DNA from: UBA5189 sp040389445
Lineage (GTDB): Bacteria; Chloroflexota; Limnocylindria; Limnocylindrales; CSP1-4
Assembly (NCBI GenBank): GCA_040389445.1
Contig: JAZJZX010000012.1
Span: 77,204 to 141,203 of the forward strand
DNA: 64,000 bases
Direction: 5' to 3'
A program made the position numbers and the translations under genes. This document shows, piece after piece, positions 9,021 to 17,037 of this stretch. The stretch's first letter is position 1, and each line of letters opens with the position of its first letter. The notes beneath the pieces were generated by a model. It saw only the letters and a program-made list of their open reading frames with translations. It had not been told where the DNA came from and did no database searches.

Positions 9021-9371
9021 TCAGGAGTCGGCCGACACCGTGTCCGGGGCCTCAGCCGGGCTGCTGCCCGGGCGGATGGGCTCCAGATCGACGGTGCGAG
9101 ACCGTCGCGTTCGCCCCGACTCCGTTCGAACCATGACCGCGGGGATCACTCCGCCGGCCTCGGACTCGACGACGGCGGCCTCGCCCGCGTAGAGCCCGGT
9201 CAGGATACGAACCTTGTCCCCGAGCCCGATCGAAGTGCGACCACCGATGGCATCAAGGTTGATCGACACGGTCCTTCCCGCGGGATTCCGCGGGTCGTTG
9301 GTGCCGAGCATCGGAGGGGGACCCTTGGTTGCGGTCTTGGCCGGAGGATAGGTGACCTTGCGGCGTCGCAT
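9021..9371 (-). CDS. Small KOW-like protein
   Basis: A 116-residue basic protein. The centre (about residues 48-95) reads GDKVRILTGLYAGEAAVVESEAGG followed by V-R-T-E-S and a final L-E-P-I. This resembles the KOW motif of NusG and ribosomal proteins L24/L26, which binds RNA or protein partners. The N-terminus is rich in Lys and Pro and the C-terminus is disordered. No assigned family is certain. It lies just downstream of a second small basic gene on the same strand (3 bp gap), so the two are likely co-transcribed. Confidence 0.6.
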   Translation of the reverse strand: MRRRKVTYPPAKTATKGPPPMLGTNDPRNPAGRTVSINLDAIGGRTSIGLGDKVRILTGLYAGEAAVVESEAGGVIPAVMVRTESGRTRRSRTVDLEPIRPGSSPAEAPDTVSADS

Positions 9372-9374
9372 CGG

Positions 9375-9632
9375 CTAGGACCGTCGACGCGGCGGAGCGT
9401 CGTCCTTCTTCGGCTTGGGCTCGTGGCCTGGTCGTGGGGGTCGTGGAGCCGTGCCTGGGGCCATATCCGGCTGTCGTTCGGCCGGTCCGCGCTCCCTGGC
9501 CGCCTTGACGACGGCTGCGAACTCGGCGGCAACCGGGGCGGGAATGCTGCCCTGCCAGGCGCGCTCGATTTCCTGGACCCGGGCGGTCTCGGCGGCGCGT
9601 CGCTGGCGCTCGTAATTGGAGTGCTTCGTCAT
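9375..9632 (-). CDS. Small charged hypothetical protein
   Basis: An 85-residue protein starting MTKHSNYERQRRAAETARVQ. The first half is helical and charged, and the second half is a Pro/Lys/Arg-rich tail (KPKKDDAPPRRRS). No domain is recognised. The open frame extends to 10070 upstream, but that part is a shadow of the gene on the other strand. ATG 9632 has GAGGGA about five nucleotides upstream. It is followed after 3 bp by the KOW-like gene. Confidence 0.5.
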   Translation of the reverse strand: MTKHSNYERQRRAAETARVQEIERAWQGSIPAPVAAEFAAVVKAARERGPAERQPDMAPGTAPRPPRPGHEPKPKKDDAPPRRRS

Positions 9633-9825
9633 CGTCCCTCGATCGTGCTTGACGGCCCCGAGGCGGGGCGGTGTGTGCATCGTACCCGCCCCGGTCCGAG
9701 AGCATGTGCAGGACCGCGCGCCAAGCTGCCATCGTGCGCGACACGGGCCTGCTGAACGGGCCGTAGCATCCCGACGGGCCCCGGGCGCTAGACTCGCCAG
9801 ATCCCGGATGGAAACGAGGTGCGCG

Positions 9826-10398
9826 ATGGCCGTGACGATTCGCAAATGGGTGACCTTCGTCGAGGAGATCCTCGAGGAGGGCGGAAAGCCGCTGGCACGC
9901 CCCTTGCGTCGCGCGGCCGTGGCCGTGATCGTGAAGAACCCGTACGCGGGCCGTAACCCCGACGACCTCACCCAGCTGATCGACCTCGGCGAGTATCTCG
10001 GCGACGAGTTGATGCGACGCTGCCAGGAGGCCCTGGGGACACCGGTCGAGGCGTACGGCAAGGGCGGCATCGTCGGGGAGCAGGGCGAAGTCGAGCAGGT
10101 GGCCGCGGTGCTTCACCCGAAGTTCGGTGCCCCGACGCGGGGGCGCGTCGGGGGCGTGTCCATCCTGCCCTCGGTCAAGAAGCGCGCGGCGATGGGCGCA
10201 ACCCTGGACATCCCCATCCACCACATCAAGGCGATGCTGGTCCGGAGCCACTTCGACGCCGTGGAAATTCGCGTTCCGGATGCGCCGGCGGCTGACGAGC
10301 TGTTGCTGGCGCTGGCGGTCAGCGATGGTGGCCGACCGCATGCTCGCGTGGGCGGGTTGCGTGCCGAGGACGCGGTCGGCGAAGACGGGCTGCGCTAG
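9826..10398 (+). CDS. AA_synth-family (DUF1185) protein, first gene of the heterocycle operon
   Basis: A 190-residue protein. The start IRKWVTFVEEILEEGGKPLARPLRRAAVAVIVKNPYAGR and the later GKGGIVGEQGEVEQVAAVLHPKFGAPTR match the poorly understood 'amino acid synthesis' family (Pfam AA_synth). These proteins often sit beside amidohydrolases and oxidoreductases in catabolic clusters; their reaction is not established. ATG 9826 is favoured because GAGGT lies five nucleotides upstream; an in-frame ATG at 9808 would add six residues. It precedes the enamidase-like gene by 27 bp and is probably part of the same transcript. A role as hydrolase or decarboxylase for a ring-opened product is only a guess. 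Confidence 0.7.
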   Translation: MAVTIRKWVTFVEEILEEGGKPLARPLRRAAVAVIVKNPYAGRNPDDLTQLIDLGEYLGDELMRRCQEALGTPVEAYGKGGIVGEQGEVEQVAAVLHPKFGAPTRGRVGGVSILPSVKKRAAMGATLDIPIHHIKAMLVRSHFDAVEIRVPDAPAADELLLALAVSDGGRPHARVGGLRAEDAVGEDGLR

Positions 10399-10425
10399 GC
10401 CCCGGGCGACGGCTGGCATTCGACG

Positions 10426-11613
10426 ATGCGCACGCTCCTCCGCAACATCGGCCAGGTCGCAACGGGCGACATCGCGCGTCCGCTCGCCGACGCCGACGAG
10501 ATCGTCGTCGAGGACGGCAGGATCGTCGCCGTCGGGCGAGATCTGTCCAGTGGTCCCGGTGCCAACGCCGATCAGGTCATCGATGCCAACGGAAGCACGG
10601 CCATCCCCGGCCTGATCGATTCGCATGCCCACCCGGTGTTCGGGGACTTCTCGCCCCGCCAGCGAACCATCGATTTCATCGAATCCGGGCTTCACGGCGG
10701 CGTGACGACGGTGATCTCGGCCGGCGAGGTCCATCTGCCCGGCCGGCCGAAGGACATCGTGGGCCTCAAGGCGCTGGCGATCGTGGCGGTGAAGAGCTAC
10801 ATGAACTTCCGTCCGGCCGGCGTCAAGGTTCACGCCGGCGCCCCGATCCTCGAGGTCGGGCTCCAGGAGCACGACTTTGCCGAGATGGCCGACGCCGGAG
10901 TCCGGCTGGTGGGGGAGATCGGTCTGGGGAGCGTCAGGACCGGGGCGCAGGCCGCTCCCATGGTCGAGTGGGCGAAACGGCATGGGATGACGGTCACGTT
11001 CCACACGGGCGGGCCTTCCATTGCCGGATCGAGCGCGATCGGTGCAGATGTCGTGCTGGAGGCGCACCCCCACATCGTCGGCCACATCAACGGCGGGACC
11101 ACGGCCCTGCCTGATGGCGACATCGAGCGTCTGGTCGCATCGGATATGGCCATCGAGATCGTCCAGTGCGGCAACGGGCGCGCGGCGCTCCTCGCGGTCC
11201 GGCTGGCTGCGGAGATCGGCGCCCTGGAGCGCGTGATCCTGGGCAACGACGCGCCGTCGGGAACCGGCGTCCTTCCCCTCGGCATCCTGAGGACCCTGGC
11301 CCACCTCGCATCGCTGGGCGGCATTGCCCCGGAAGTCGCCGTGGCGATGGCCACCGGCAACACGGCGCGCATCCACGGCCTGGATGTCGGGCGGATCGAG
11401 GTCGGCCGCGCAGCCGACATCTGCCTCATGGACGCGCCGATCGGTTCGACCGCCACCAGCGCGCTCGGTGCCCTGGCCCTCGGGGATCTGCCGGGCATTT
11501 CGATGGTCCTCATCGACGGCATCGTGAAGGTGGGCCGAAGTCGAAACACCGCCCCCGCATCACGAGCGGCCGAGGTCGTCGGTGGCTCCGGGCCTGCCGA
11601 GGCAGGGCACTGA
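10426..11613 (+). CDS. Enamidase-like amidohydrolase (cyclic enamide ring opening)
   Basis: A 395-residue metal-dependent amidohydrolase. It has PGLIDSHAHP near residue 63 (first metal HxH), SYMNFRPAGVKVHAGAP, the Lys/Glu segment VGEIGLGS, HTGG and HINGG (metal His residues), GNDAPSGTG (catalytic Asp) and a C-terminal urease-like GRAADICLMD. The order and wording of these motifs closely match, from memory, the enamidase of Eubacterium barkeri nicotinate fermentation (6-oxo-tetrahydronicotinate to 2-formylglutarate). The gene lies upstream of an LLM flavin enzyme and a molybdenum hydroxylase, as expected for a hydroxylate-then-hydrolyse pathway. The true substrate may be another six-membered cyclic enamide; an imidazolonepropionase or dihydroorotase role fits less well. 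Confidence 0.8.
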   Translation: MRTLLRNIGQVATGDIARPLADADEIVVEDGRIVAVGRDLSSGPGANADQVIDANGSTAIPGLIDSHAHPVFGDFSPRQRTIDFIESGLHGGVTTVISAGEVHLPGRPKDIVGLKALAIVAVKSYMNFRPAGVKVHAGAPILEVGLQEHDFAEMADAGVRLVGEIGLGSVRTGAQAAPMVEWAKRHGMTVTFHTGGPSIAGSSAIGADVVLEAHPHIVGHINGGTTALPDGDIERLVASDMAIEIVQCGNGRAALLAVRLAAEIGALERVILGNDAPSGTGVLPLGILRTLAHLASLGGIAPEVAVAMATGNTARIHGLDVGRIEVGRAADICLMDAPIGSTATSALGALALGDLPGISMVLIDGIVKVGRSRNTAPASRAAEVVGGSGPAEAGH

Positions 11614-11617
11614 CCGA

Positions 11618-12601
11618 ATGAAATTCGGTCTCCGGCTCCCGTCCTTCGCCGTGGCCGAGGGCGGTCCGTCACTCGCAGAGATGGGCAACTACCTGCGGCA
11701 CGCGGAAGACCTTGGATTCGAAACCGCGATGCTCATCGATCACCTGCTCGTGGCGCCGCCCGCCTATCGCGTCGCGTGGCTCGAGCCCGTCGCGCTCCTC
11801 AGTGCCCTGGCCGGCGTCACACGCACCATGCGCCTCGGAACCATGGTCCTCGTCCTGCCGTTCCGGGATCCCGTGTCGTTCGCCAAGGAGTGGGCGACCC
11901 TCGACGTGCTGTCGGGTGGCCGCTCGGTCCTCGGGGTGGGCGTCGGCTGGAACGAGGCCGAGTTCGCCGCCCTGCGGATTCCCTATCGCGAGCGCGGCCG
12001 CCGGATGACCGAGATGCTCGAGGCGGTCACGGCGCTGTGGGCCGGCGACAACGTGACCTACCAGGGGCGTCACTACCAGTTCCACGATCTCTCCGTGTTC
12101 CCCAAACCGGTCCAGCGGCCCCACCCGCCGATCTGGATCGGTGGCGGTACGCAGCCGTCCGCCCGGATCTACGGGCAGGACGTTCCTTCGATCGAGCCCG
12201 TGCTCAGGCGGATCGCGAAGTACGCCACGACCTGGGTCCCGCACTCCTCGGCGACGGCGGAGATGGTGGCCGAGGACTGGGCCGCGATCAGCGCCTTCAT
12301 GGTCGAGCTCGGACGCCAGCCCTCGGAGCTGTCGAGGGTCTACTCGAACTTCGTCCACGTGCTGCGGCCGGGTCAGAAGCCGGCGGACGCGGCCAAGTAT
12401 TTCTCCGTGTATTCGGGCATGGATCTCGACTACTGGCAGCAGTACTACCTGCTCGGTGAGGCCGAGGAGGTCGCCCAGAAGATCCGTGCCAAGGTCGCTG
12501 CCCTGGGCGGCGCTGATCACCTGGTGCTCAACCCGCTCGATTGGGATCCGGCCAACCTCGAGCTCCTCGCGGAGCATGTCCTGCCGCTGGTCCAGGCGTA
12601 G
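11618..12601 (+). CDS. LLM-class F420/FMN-dependent oxidoreductase
   Basis: A 327-residue TIM-barrel protein of the luciferase-like monooxygenase superfamily. Typical features are the N-terminal MKFGLRLPSF strand, LGTMVLVLPFRDPVSFAKEWATLDVLSGGRSVLGVGVGWNEAEFAALRIPY (family signature) and PIWIGGG with a C-terminal barrel helix. Members use FMNH2 or F420H2 to oxidise or reduce small organic molecules. It starts 4 bp after the enamidase-like gene and ends 14 bp before the hydroxylase FAD subunit, so it very likely acts on the same pathway. In place of the nicotinate pathway's Fe-S reductase it could perform the ring reduction needed before enamidase action. That is inference. Confidence 0.85.
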   Translation: MKFGLRLPSFAVAEGGPSLAEMGNYLRHAEDLGFETAMLIDHLLVAPPAYRVAWLEPVALLSALAGVTRTMRLGTMVLVLPFRDPVSFAKEWATLDVLSGGRSVLGVGVGWNEAEFAALRIPYRERGRRMTEMLEAVTALWAGDNVTYQGRHYQFHDLSVFPKPVQRPHPPIWIGGGTQPSARIYGQDVPSIEPVLRRIAKYATTWVPHSSATAEMVAEDWAAISAFMVELGRQPSELSRVYSNFVHVLRPGQKPADAAKYFSVYSGMDLDYWQQYYLLGEAEEVAQKIRAKVAALGGADHLVLNPLDWDPANLELLAEHVLPLVQA

Positions 12602-12615
12602 CGTCCAGGTTCGCC

Positions 12616-13473
12616 ATGGGCAGCTACCTGCGTCCGACCAGTCTTCCCGAAGCCCTCGAGGCCCTGGGCGCAGGCCTCGACGAAGGCCGACCCCGGGTCA
12701 TCGTGGCCGGGGCGACGGACCACTTTCCGGCCCGGGTGGGACGGGTCGCGGACGAGGACGTCCTCGATGTCAGCGCGCTGGCCGACCTCCGCGGCATCCG
12801 CGCGATCGACGGGGGATGGTGGATCCCGGCTCTCGCCACCTGGGCCGACGTCATCGACGGCAACCTGCCACCCCTCCTGGACGGGCTCCGCCTGGCGGCG
12901 GGTGCGGTCGGGGGTCGCCAGATCCAGAACCGCGGGACGGTGGTCGGCAACCTCGTCAATGCGTCCCCGGCGGCGGACGGAACGCCGAACCTGCTCGTGC
13001 TCGATGCCGTCGTGACGGTTGCATCTCGGCGCGGCGAGCGTCGCATTCCCGTGCGGCGGTTCGTGACCGGAAACCGATCCACCGTTCGAGCGGCCGATGA
13101 GCTGGTCACCGGCCTCTTCATCCCGGCAGCCACGGGTGGCCCGACCGCGCGTTCCACCTTTCTGAAGCTCGGCTCGCGGGCCTATCTGGTCATCTCCATC
13201 GCGATGGTGGCCGCGCTGCTCGTCGTTGACGACGCTCGGCGGATCGTCGAGGCGCGCGTCGCCGTGGGGGCCTGTTCGCCGGTCGCGCAGCGGTTGGCCG
13301 CGCTCGAGGGCGTCCTCGCAGGCCGGGCCGCCGAGCCCGGCATCGGGACGGCCGTCCTGCCCGACCACCTCATGGGTCTGACGCCGATCGACGATGTTCG
13401 GGGCAGCGCTGCCTATCGGCTCGACGCTGCGATGACCCTGGTCCGCCGCGCCCTCGAAGGGCTCGTCGCATGA
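12616..13473 (+). CDS. Molybdenum hydroxylase FAD-binding subunit (CoxM/NdhF-like)
   Basis: A 285-residue FAD-binding subunit of the xanthine dehydrogenase family. It shows RVIVAGATDHFP (FAD pyrophosphate loop), GGRQIQNRGTVVGNLVNASPAADGTPNLLVLDAVV (the conserved RNxGTxxGN..ASPxxD stretch) and a C-terminal CO-dehydrogenase flavoprotein domain. It passes electrons from the Fe-S clusters to an acceptor. The stop overlaps the next start by 4 bp (13470-13473), so the two polypeptides are translationally coupled. The length fits the family (about 280-295). Confidence 0.9.
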   Translation: MGSYLRPTSLPEALEALGAGLDEGRPRVIVAGATDHFPARVGRVADEDVLDVSALADLRGIRAIDGGWWIPALATWADVIDGNLPPLLDGLRLAAGAVGGRQIQNRGTVVGNLVNASPAADGTPNLLVLDAVVTVASRRGERRIPVRRFVTGNRSTVRAADELVTGLFIPAATGGPTARSTFLKLGSRAYLVISIAMVAALLVVDDARRIVEARVAVGACSPVAQRLAALEGVLAGRAAEPGIGTAVLPDHLMGLTPIDDVRGSAAYRLDAAMTLVRRALEGLVA

Positions 13474-16328
13474 CCGCCTGGGTCAGCTTCCGGGTGAACG
13501 GCGCGCAGGTGGATGTGGAAACGGATCCGATGCGCCGCCTTGCGGATGTCCTCCGGGACGATCTCGGGCTCACCGGAACCAAGATCGGCTGCAACGCGGG
13601 CGACTGCGGAGCGTGCACGGTGCGCCTCGACGGCCGCCAGGTCTGCGCCTGCCTGGTGCCCGTTGCGCAGGCGGCTGGCACCGAGGTCCTCACGGTTGAG
13701 GGCCTCGGCTCGAAGGGCGCTGGTCCGGGACGGGCCAGCGAGGTCGCGCCTCGCGAATTCGGCGATCTCGGCGATCTCCAGCGCGCCTTCCTCGATGCAG
13801 GCGCGGCTCAATGCGGCATCTGCACTCCCGGCATGCTCATGGCGGCCGACGACCTGCTGTCTCGGTCGCCCAACCCATCCGAACCCGAGATCCTTGATGG
13901 TCTCGGAGGCGTCCTGTGCCGATGTACCGGCTATCGCAAGATCCTCGAGGCTGTTTCTGCGGTGGCGTCCCGGGCTCGTGGCCCCGAGACGCGCGGCCCC
14001 GAGACGCGCGGCCCCGGTGCGCGTGGCCCCGAAGCCGAGGCCGCCCCCGGGTCCGCGGTCGGAACGCGCATGGCGAAGGTCGATGGACTTGAGCGCGTCA
14101 CCGGGAGCGCGATCTACGGTGCCGATCAAGCGCCGGAGGCGTTCCTCGTGGTTCGCGCCGTGCGATCGCCCCATGCCCGAGCCCGGTTCACACTCGGGGA
14201 CATGGCGCCGCTCCATGAACGCTTTCCAGGTCTTGTTCGGGTCCTCACCGCTGCCGACATCCCCGGCCAGAACCGGTACGGGATCTATGCGACCGGCAAG
14301 GATCAGCCCGCGCTCGCGGATCGGGAAGTTCGCCATCGGGGTGAGGCGGTGGCCGCGCTGGTCGGTGACGCGGCGACGATCGACGCCATCGCCGATCTGG
14401 ACGTCCCCATCGCATGGGAGCCGCTCCGGGCGATCCCGGACATGGAGGCGGCCGCCGCCTCGGCGGCTCCGCTTCTGCACGACCATGCACTGTCGAACGT
14501 GCTTGTCAGCGGACGGGTCGTCCGCGGGGACGTCGAAGCAGCTCTCGCACGATCGGCCGTCACTGCCGAGGTAACGGTCGAGACCACGTTCGTGGAGCAC
14601 GCCTACATCGAACCCGAGGCAGGCTCGGCTCGTCGGGTCGGGGATCGGATCGAACTCTTCGTGAGCACCCAGACCCCGTACATGGATCGGGACGAGGTCG
14701 CTCTGATCCTCGGGATCCGGCCCGACCAGGTGCGAATCATTCCGAGTGCCGTCGGCGGGGGCTTTGGTGGAAAGCTGGACCTGTCCGTCCATCCCCTCAT
14801 CGCGACCGCCGCGTGGCTGCTGGACCGTCCGGTGCGCGCCGTCTGGACTCGACCCGAATCCATGGCCGCAAGTTCCAAACGCCATCCGGCACGGATCCGG
14901 GCCGCCGCCGGGGCGGATGCCGACGGGCGGCTCTCCGGTCTGCGCTTCCACGGCGACTTCGACACCGGCGCATACGCGTCCTGGGGGCCCACGGTTGCCA
15001 ATCGGGTACCCGTGCATGCGATGGGCCCCTACGCCATCCCGGCCGTGCTCGCGACGACTCGGGCAATCCATACCAACAACCCGCCGGCCGGTGCGTTCCG
15101 CGGTTTCGGTGTTCCCCAGGCCGCGATTGCGCACGAGGCGCTCATGGACGATCTCGCCGCCCAGCTGGGCATCGATGCTTTGGAATTCCGCCATTCCAAC
15201 GCGCTCCGCTCGGGTTCGATCACGGCGACCGGTCAGGTGCTGCGGGCAAGCGTCGGACTGGCGGCGTGCCTCGACGCGCTCCGACCGCACTGGGCGGAGA
15301 TGCGCGCCGCAGCCGATGTCTGGAACGCCGAAGGGGCGTCGGCGCAGCGGCCGACGCGTCGCGGCGTGGGGATCGGGGCCATGTGGTACGGGGTCGGCAA
15401 CACCTCGCTGACGAACCCGTCGACGATGGAAATCGGGATCGACCATGACGGATCCGTCACGCTGTACTCCGGCGCCGTGGATATCGGGCAGGGCGCATCG
15501 ACGGTCCTGGTCCAGATTGCCGCCGACGCGCTCGGGGTGCCGGCGGCAACGATCAACCTGGTCTCGGGCGACACGGACCGCACGGCGGATGCGGGCAAGT
15601 CATCGGCGAGCCGTCAGACGTTCGTGTCCGGCAATGCCGCGAGACTGGCCGGCGCGGACCTCCGGGCACAGCTCCTGCGGCTCGCCGAGGCCGGTGACCA
15701 GGCCACCATCGCGCTCGGGAACGGTCGCGCCACGGTGACCGAGGCCGGCGGTCCGGCGGTCACGATCGACCTCGCCGAGCTTGCGGCGGTCCCCGGGACG
15801 GACCTGACGGCCGCACCCGTCCTCCTGGGCCGAGGCTTCTTCGATCCGACGACGACACCGCTCGATGCCGATGGGCAAGGGGACCCATACGCGACGTATG
15901 CCTTCGGGGCCCAGGTCGCGGAGGTCGAGGTTGACCTGGAGCTCGGAACAACCCGCGTGCTCAGGGTCGTCGCGGCGCACGACCTCGGGCGGGCGATCAA
16001 CCCCACCCAGGTCGAGGGGCAGATCCAGGGCGGGATCGCCCAGGGTCTCGGATTCGCGCTGATGGAGGCGTACCTCCCCGGACGGACCGAGAATCTCCAT
16101 GACTACCTGGTCCCGACGGTCGGCGACATCCCCCCGATCGAGTGCCTGCTCATCGAGGATGCCGAGCCGGCCGGCCCGTACGGCGCGAAGGGAGTGGGGG
16201 AGCCGGCGCTGGTCCCGACCGCCCCGGCGATTCTGGGTGCCATCCATCACGCAACAGGGGCACGGATCACCACCGTGCCCGCTACGCCTGACCGCGTCCG
16301 CAGCGCGATCCAGGCCAGGAACCGGTAG
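13470..16328 (+). CDS. Fused [2Fe-2S]/molybdopterin subunit of a xanthine dehydrogenase-family hydroxylase
   Basis: A 952-residue fusion. Residues 1-165 are the Fe-S subunit: a plant-type cluster (Cys 41, 46, 49, about 59-61) and a second cluster (Cys 115, 118, 150, 152). Residues 170-190 are four RGPxx repeats acting as linker. Residues about 197-952 are the Moco subunit, with VGGGFGGK, GAFRGFG and the catalytic Glu at 911 in GAKGVGEP. Nicotinate, purine and aldehyde hydroxylases usually keep these as separate chains or as a single eukaryotic chain including FAD; here FAD is separate. Enamidase and molybdate genes nearby suggest hydroxylation of an N-heterocycle. Xanthine or aldehyde remain possible substrates. 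Confidence 0.9.
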   Translation: MTAWVSFRVNGAQVDVETDPMRRLADVLRDDLGLTGTKIGCNAGDCGACTVRLDGRQVCACLVPVAQAAGTEVLTVEGLGSKGAGPGRASEVAPREFGDLGDLQRAFLDAGAAQCGICTPGMLMAADDLLSRSPNPSEPEILDGLGGVLCRCTGYRKILEAVSAVASRARGPETRGPETRGPGARGPEAEAAPGSAVGTRMAKVDGLERVTGSAIYGADQAPEAFLVVRAVRSPHARARFTLGDMAPLHERFPGLVRVLTAADIPGQNRYGIYATGKDQPALADREVRHRGEAVAALVGDAATIDAIADLDVPIAWEPLRAIPDMEAAAASAAPLLHDHALSNVLVSGRVVRGDVEAALARSAVTAEVTVETTFVEHAYIEPEAGSARRVGDRIELFVSTQTPYMDRDEVALILGIRPDQVRIIPSAVGGGFGGKLDLSVHPLIATAAWLLDRPVRAVWTRPESMAASSKRHPARIRAAAGADADGRLSGLRFHGDFDTGAYASWGPTVANRVPVHAMGPYAIPAVLATTRAIHTNNPPAGAFRGFGVPQAAIAHEALMDDLAAQLGIDALEFRHSNALRSGSITATGQVLRASVGLAACLDALRPHWAEMRAAADVWNAEGASAQRPTRRGVGIGAMWYGVGNTSLTNPSTMEIGIDHDGSVTLYSGAVDIGQGASTVLVQIAADALGVPAATINLVSGDTDRTADAGKSSASRQTFVSGNAARLAGADLRAQLLRLAEAGDQATIALGNGRATVTEAGGPAVTIDLAELAAVPGTDLTAAPVLLGRGFFDPTTTPLDADGQGDPYATYAFGAQVAEVEVDLELGTTRVLRVVAAHDLGRAINPTQVEGQIQGGIAQGLGFALMEAYLPGRTENLHDYLVPTVGDIPPIECLLIEDAEPAGPYGAKGVGEPALVPTAPAILGAIHHATGARITTVPATPDRVRSAIQARNR
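13977..14036 (+). repeat. 15-bp tandem repeat encoding an RGPET-type inter-domain linker
   Basis: Four in-frame copies of a 15-bp unit (CGCGGCCCCGAGACG and close variants) encode RGPET, RGPET, RGPGA, RGPEA between the Fe-S and Moco domains. The second copy differs from the first by a synonymous base only, which implies recent expansion. Confidence 0.9.
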
Positions 16329-16410
16329 CCGCACCTGACGGTCTGCCGATGCCGGGCAGGACGATCGGCTAGGGTACAAGCCGTTGCGAGCTGGGTACCC
16401 TCTGGGAGCA

Positions 16411-17037
16411 ATGTTCGCTGCATCGTTCGTCGGGCCGCCCCCCGCTGCGAGGCGCTCGCTCGTTGCGGTGCTCGCCGTAGCCGCGCTCGCGGGAGCGTGC
16501 GGTGGCGAGAGCGCAACCGTCGGGACCCAGGAGACAACGCCGCCACCGTCCGCCGGGCAGTCGGCCAGCCCCGCCGCCACGGTTGATCGCACGGTCGCGC
16601 CAACGGCCTCTCCGGGCCTGGGTCCGTGTGACAGCGGCGCCCTGATGAGCCGCGTCACGCGGTGGGACGGCGCTGCGGGCTCGCGCATCGGCACTGTCGA
16701 GCTGGTCAACATCGGTACGAGCACGTGCGTGGTGTTCGTGCTCGCGCGCCCGCAACTCGTTGACGGTACCGGTTCAATCCTGATCGACGGAAGCCAGCCG
16801 GCTGCGCTGAAGACCGTGGAGATCATTCCGGGCGGGATCGTGACGGCTGCTGTCCAGGTCTCGAACTACTGCGGCCCCGGGCCGGTGCCACCGGTCACGG
16901 TGGCCTTCGTCCTCCCTGACGGCCTCGGTCGCGTCGTTGCCGCCCCGCTGTCCACGACCGACACGGGCGGGCTGCCGCCGTGCAATGGGCCGGCGGGCTC
17001 GCCGGGGACCATCGGCATGCAGCCGTGGGCGCCGTGA
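16411..17037 (+). CDS. Secreted DUF4232-type lipoprotein
   Basis: A 208-residue protein. Residues 1-30 are a signal peptide ending with a lipobox (LAGAC), so the mature protein is probably lipid-anchored. A Thr/Pro/Ser-rich spacer follows to about residue 70. The remainder (about 70-205) shows CDSGALMSRVTRWDGAAGSRIGTVELVNIGTSTCVV, with a Cys pair and beta-strand pattern matching the DUF4232 domain of actinobacterial and chloroflexotan cell-envelope proteins. Function is unknown. ATG 16411 has GGGAG only two to three nucleotides upstream; a TTG at 16384 would lengthen the leader. Its stop overlaps the start of the GH25 gene by 4 bp. Confidence 0.65.
   Translation: MFAASFVGPPPAARRSLVAVLAVAALAGACGGESATVGTQETTPPPSAGQSASPAATVDRTVAPTASPGLGPCDSGALMSRVTRWDGAAGSRIGTVELVNIGTSTCVVFVLARPQLVDGTGSILIDGSQPAALKTVEIIPGGIVTAAVQVSNYCGPGPVPPVTVAFVLPDGLGRVVAAPLSTTDTGGLPPCNGPAGSPGTIGMQPWAP

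Noticed and set aside
9253..11376. Very long open frame on the minus strand opposite the AA_synth and enamidase genes
   Set aside because: It lies antisense to well-supported genes, has a shadow composition rich in Arg/His/Asp and no domain; typical of GC-rich codon bias.
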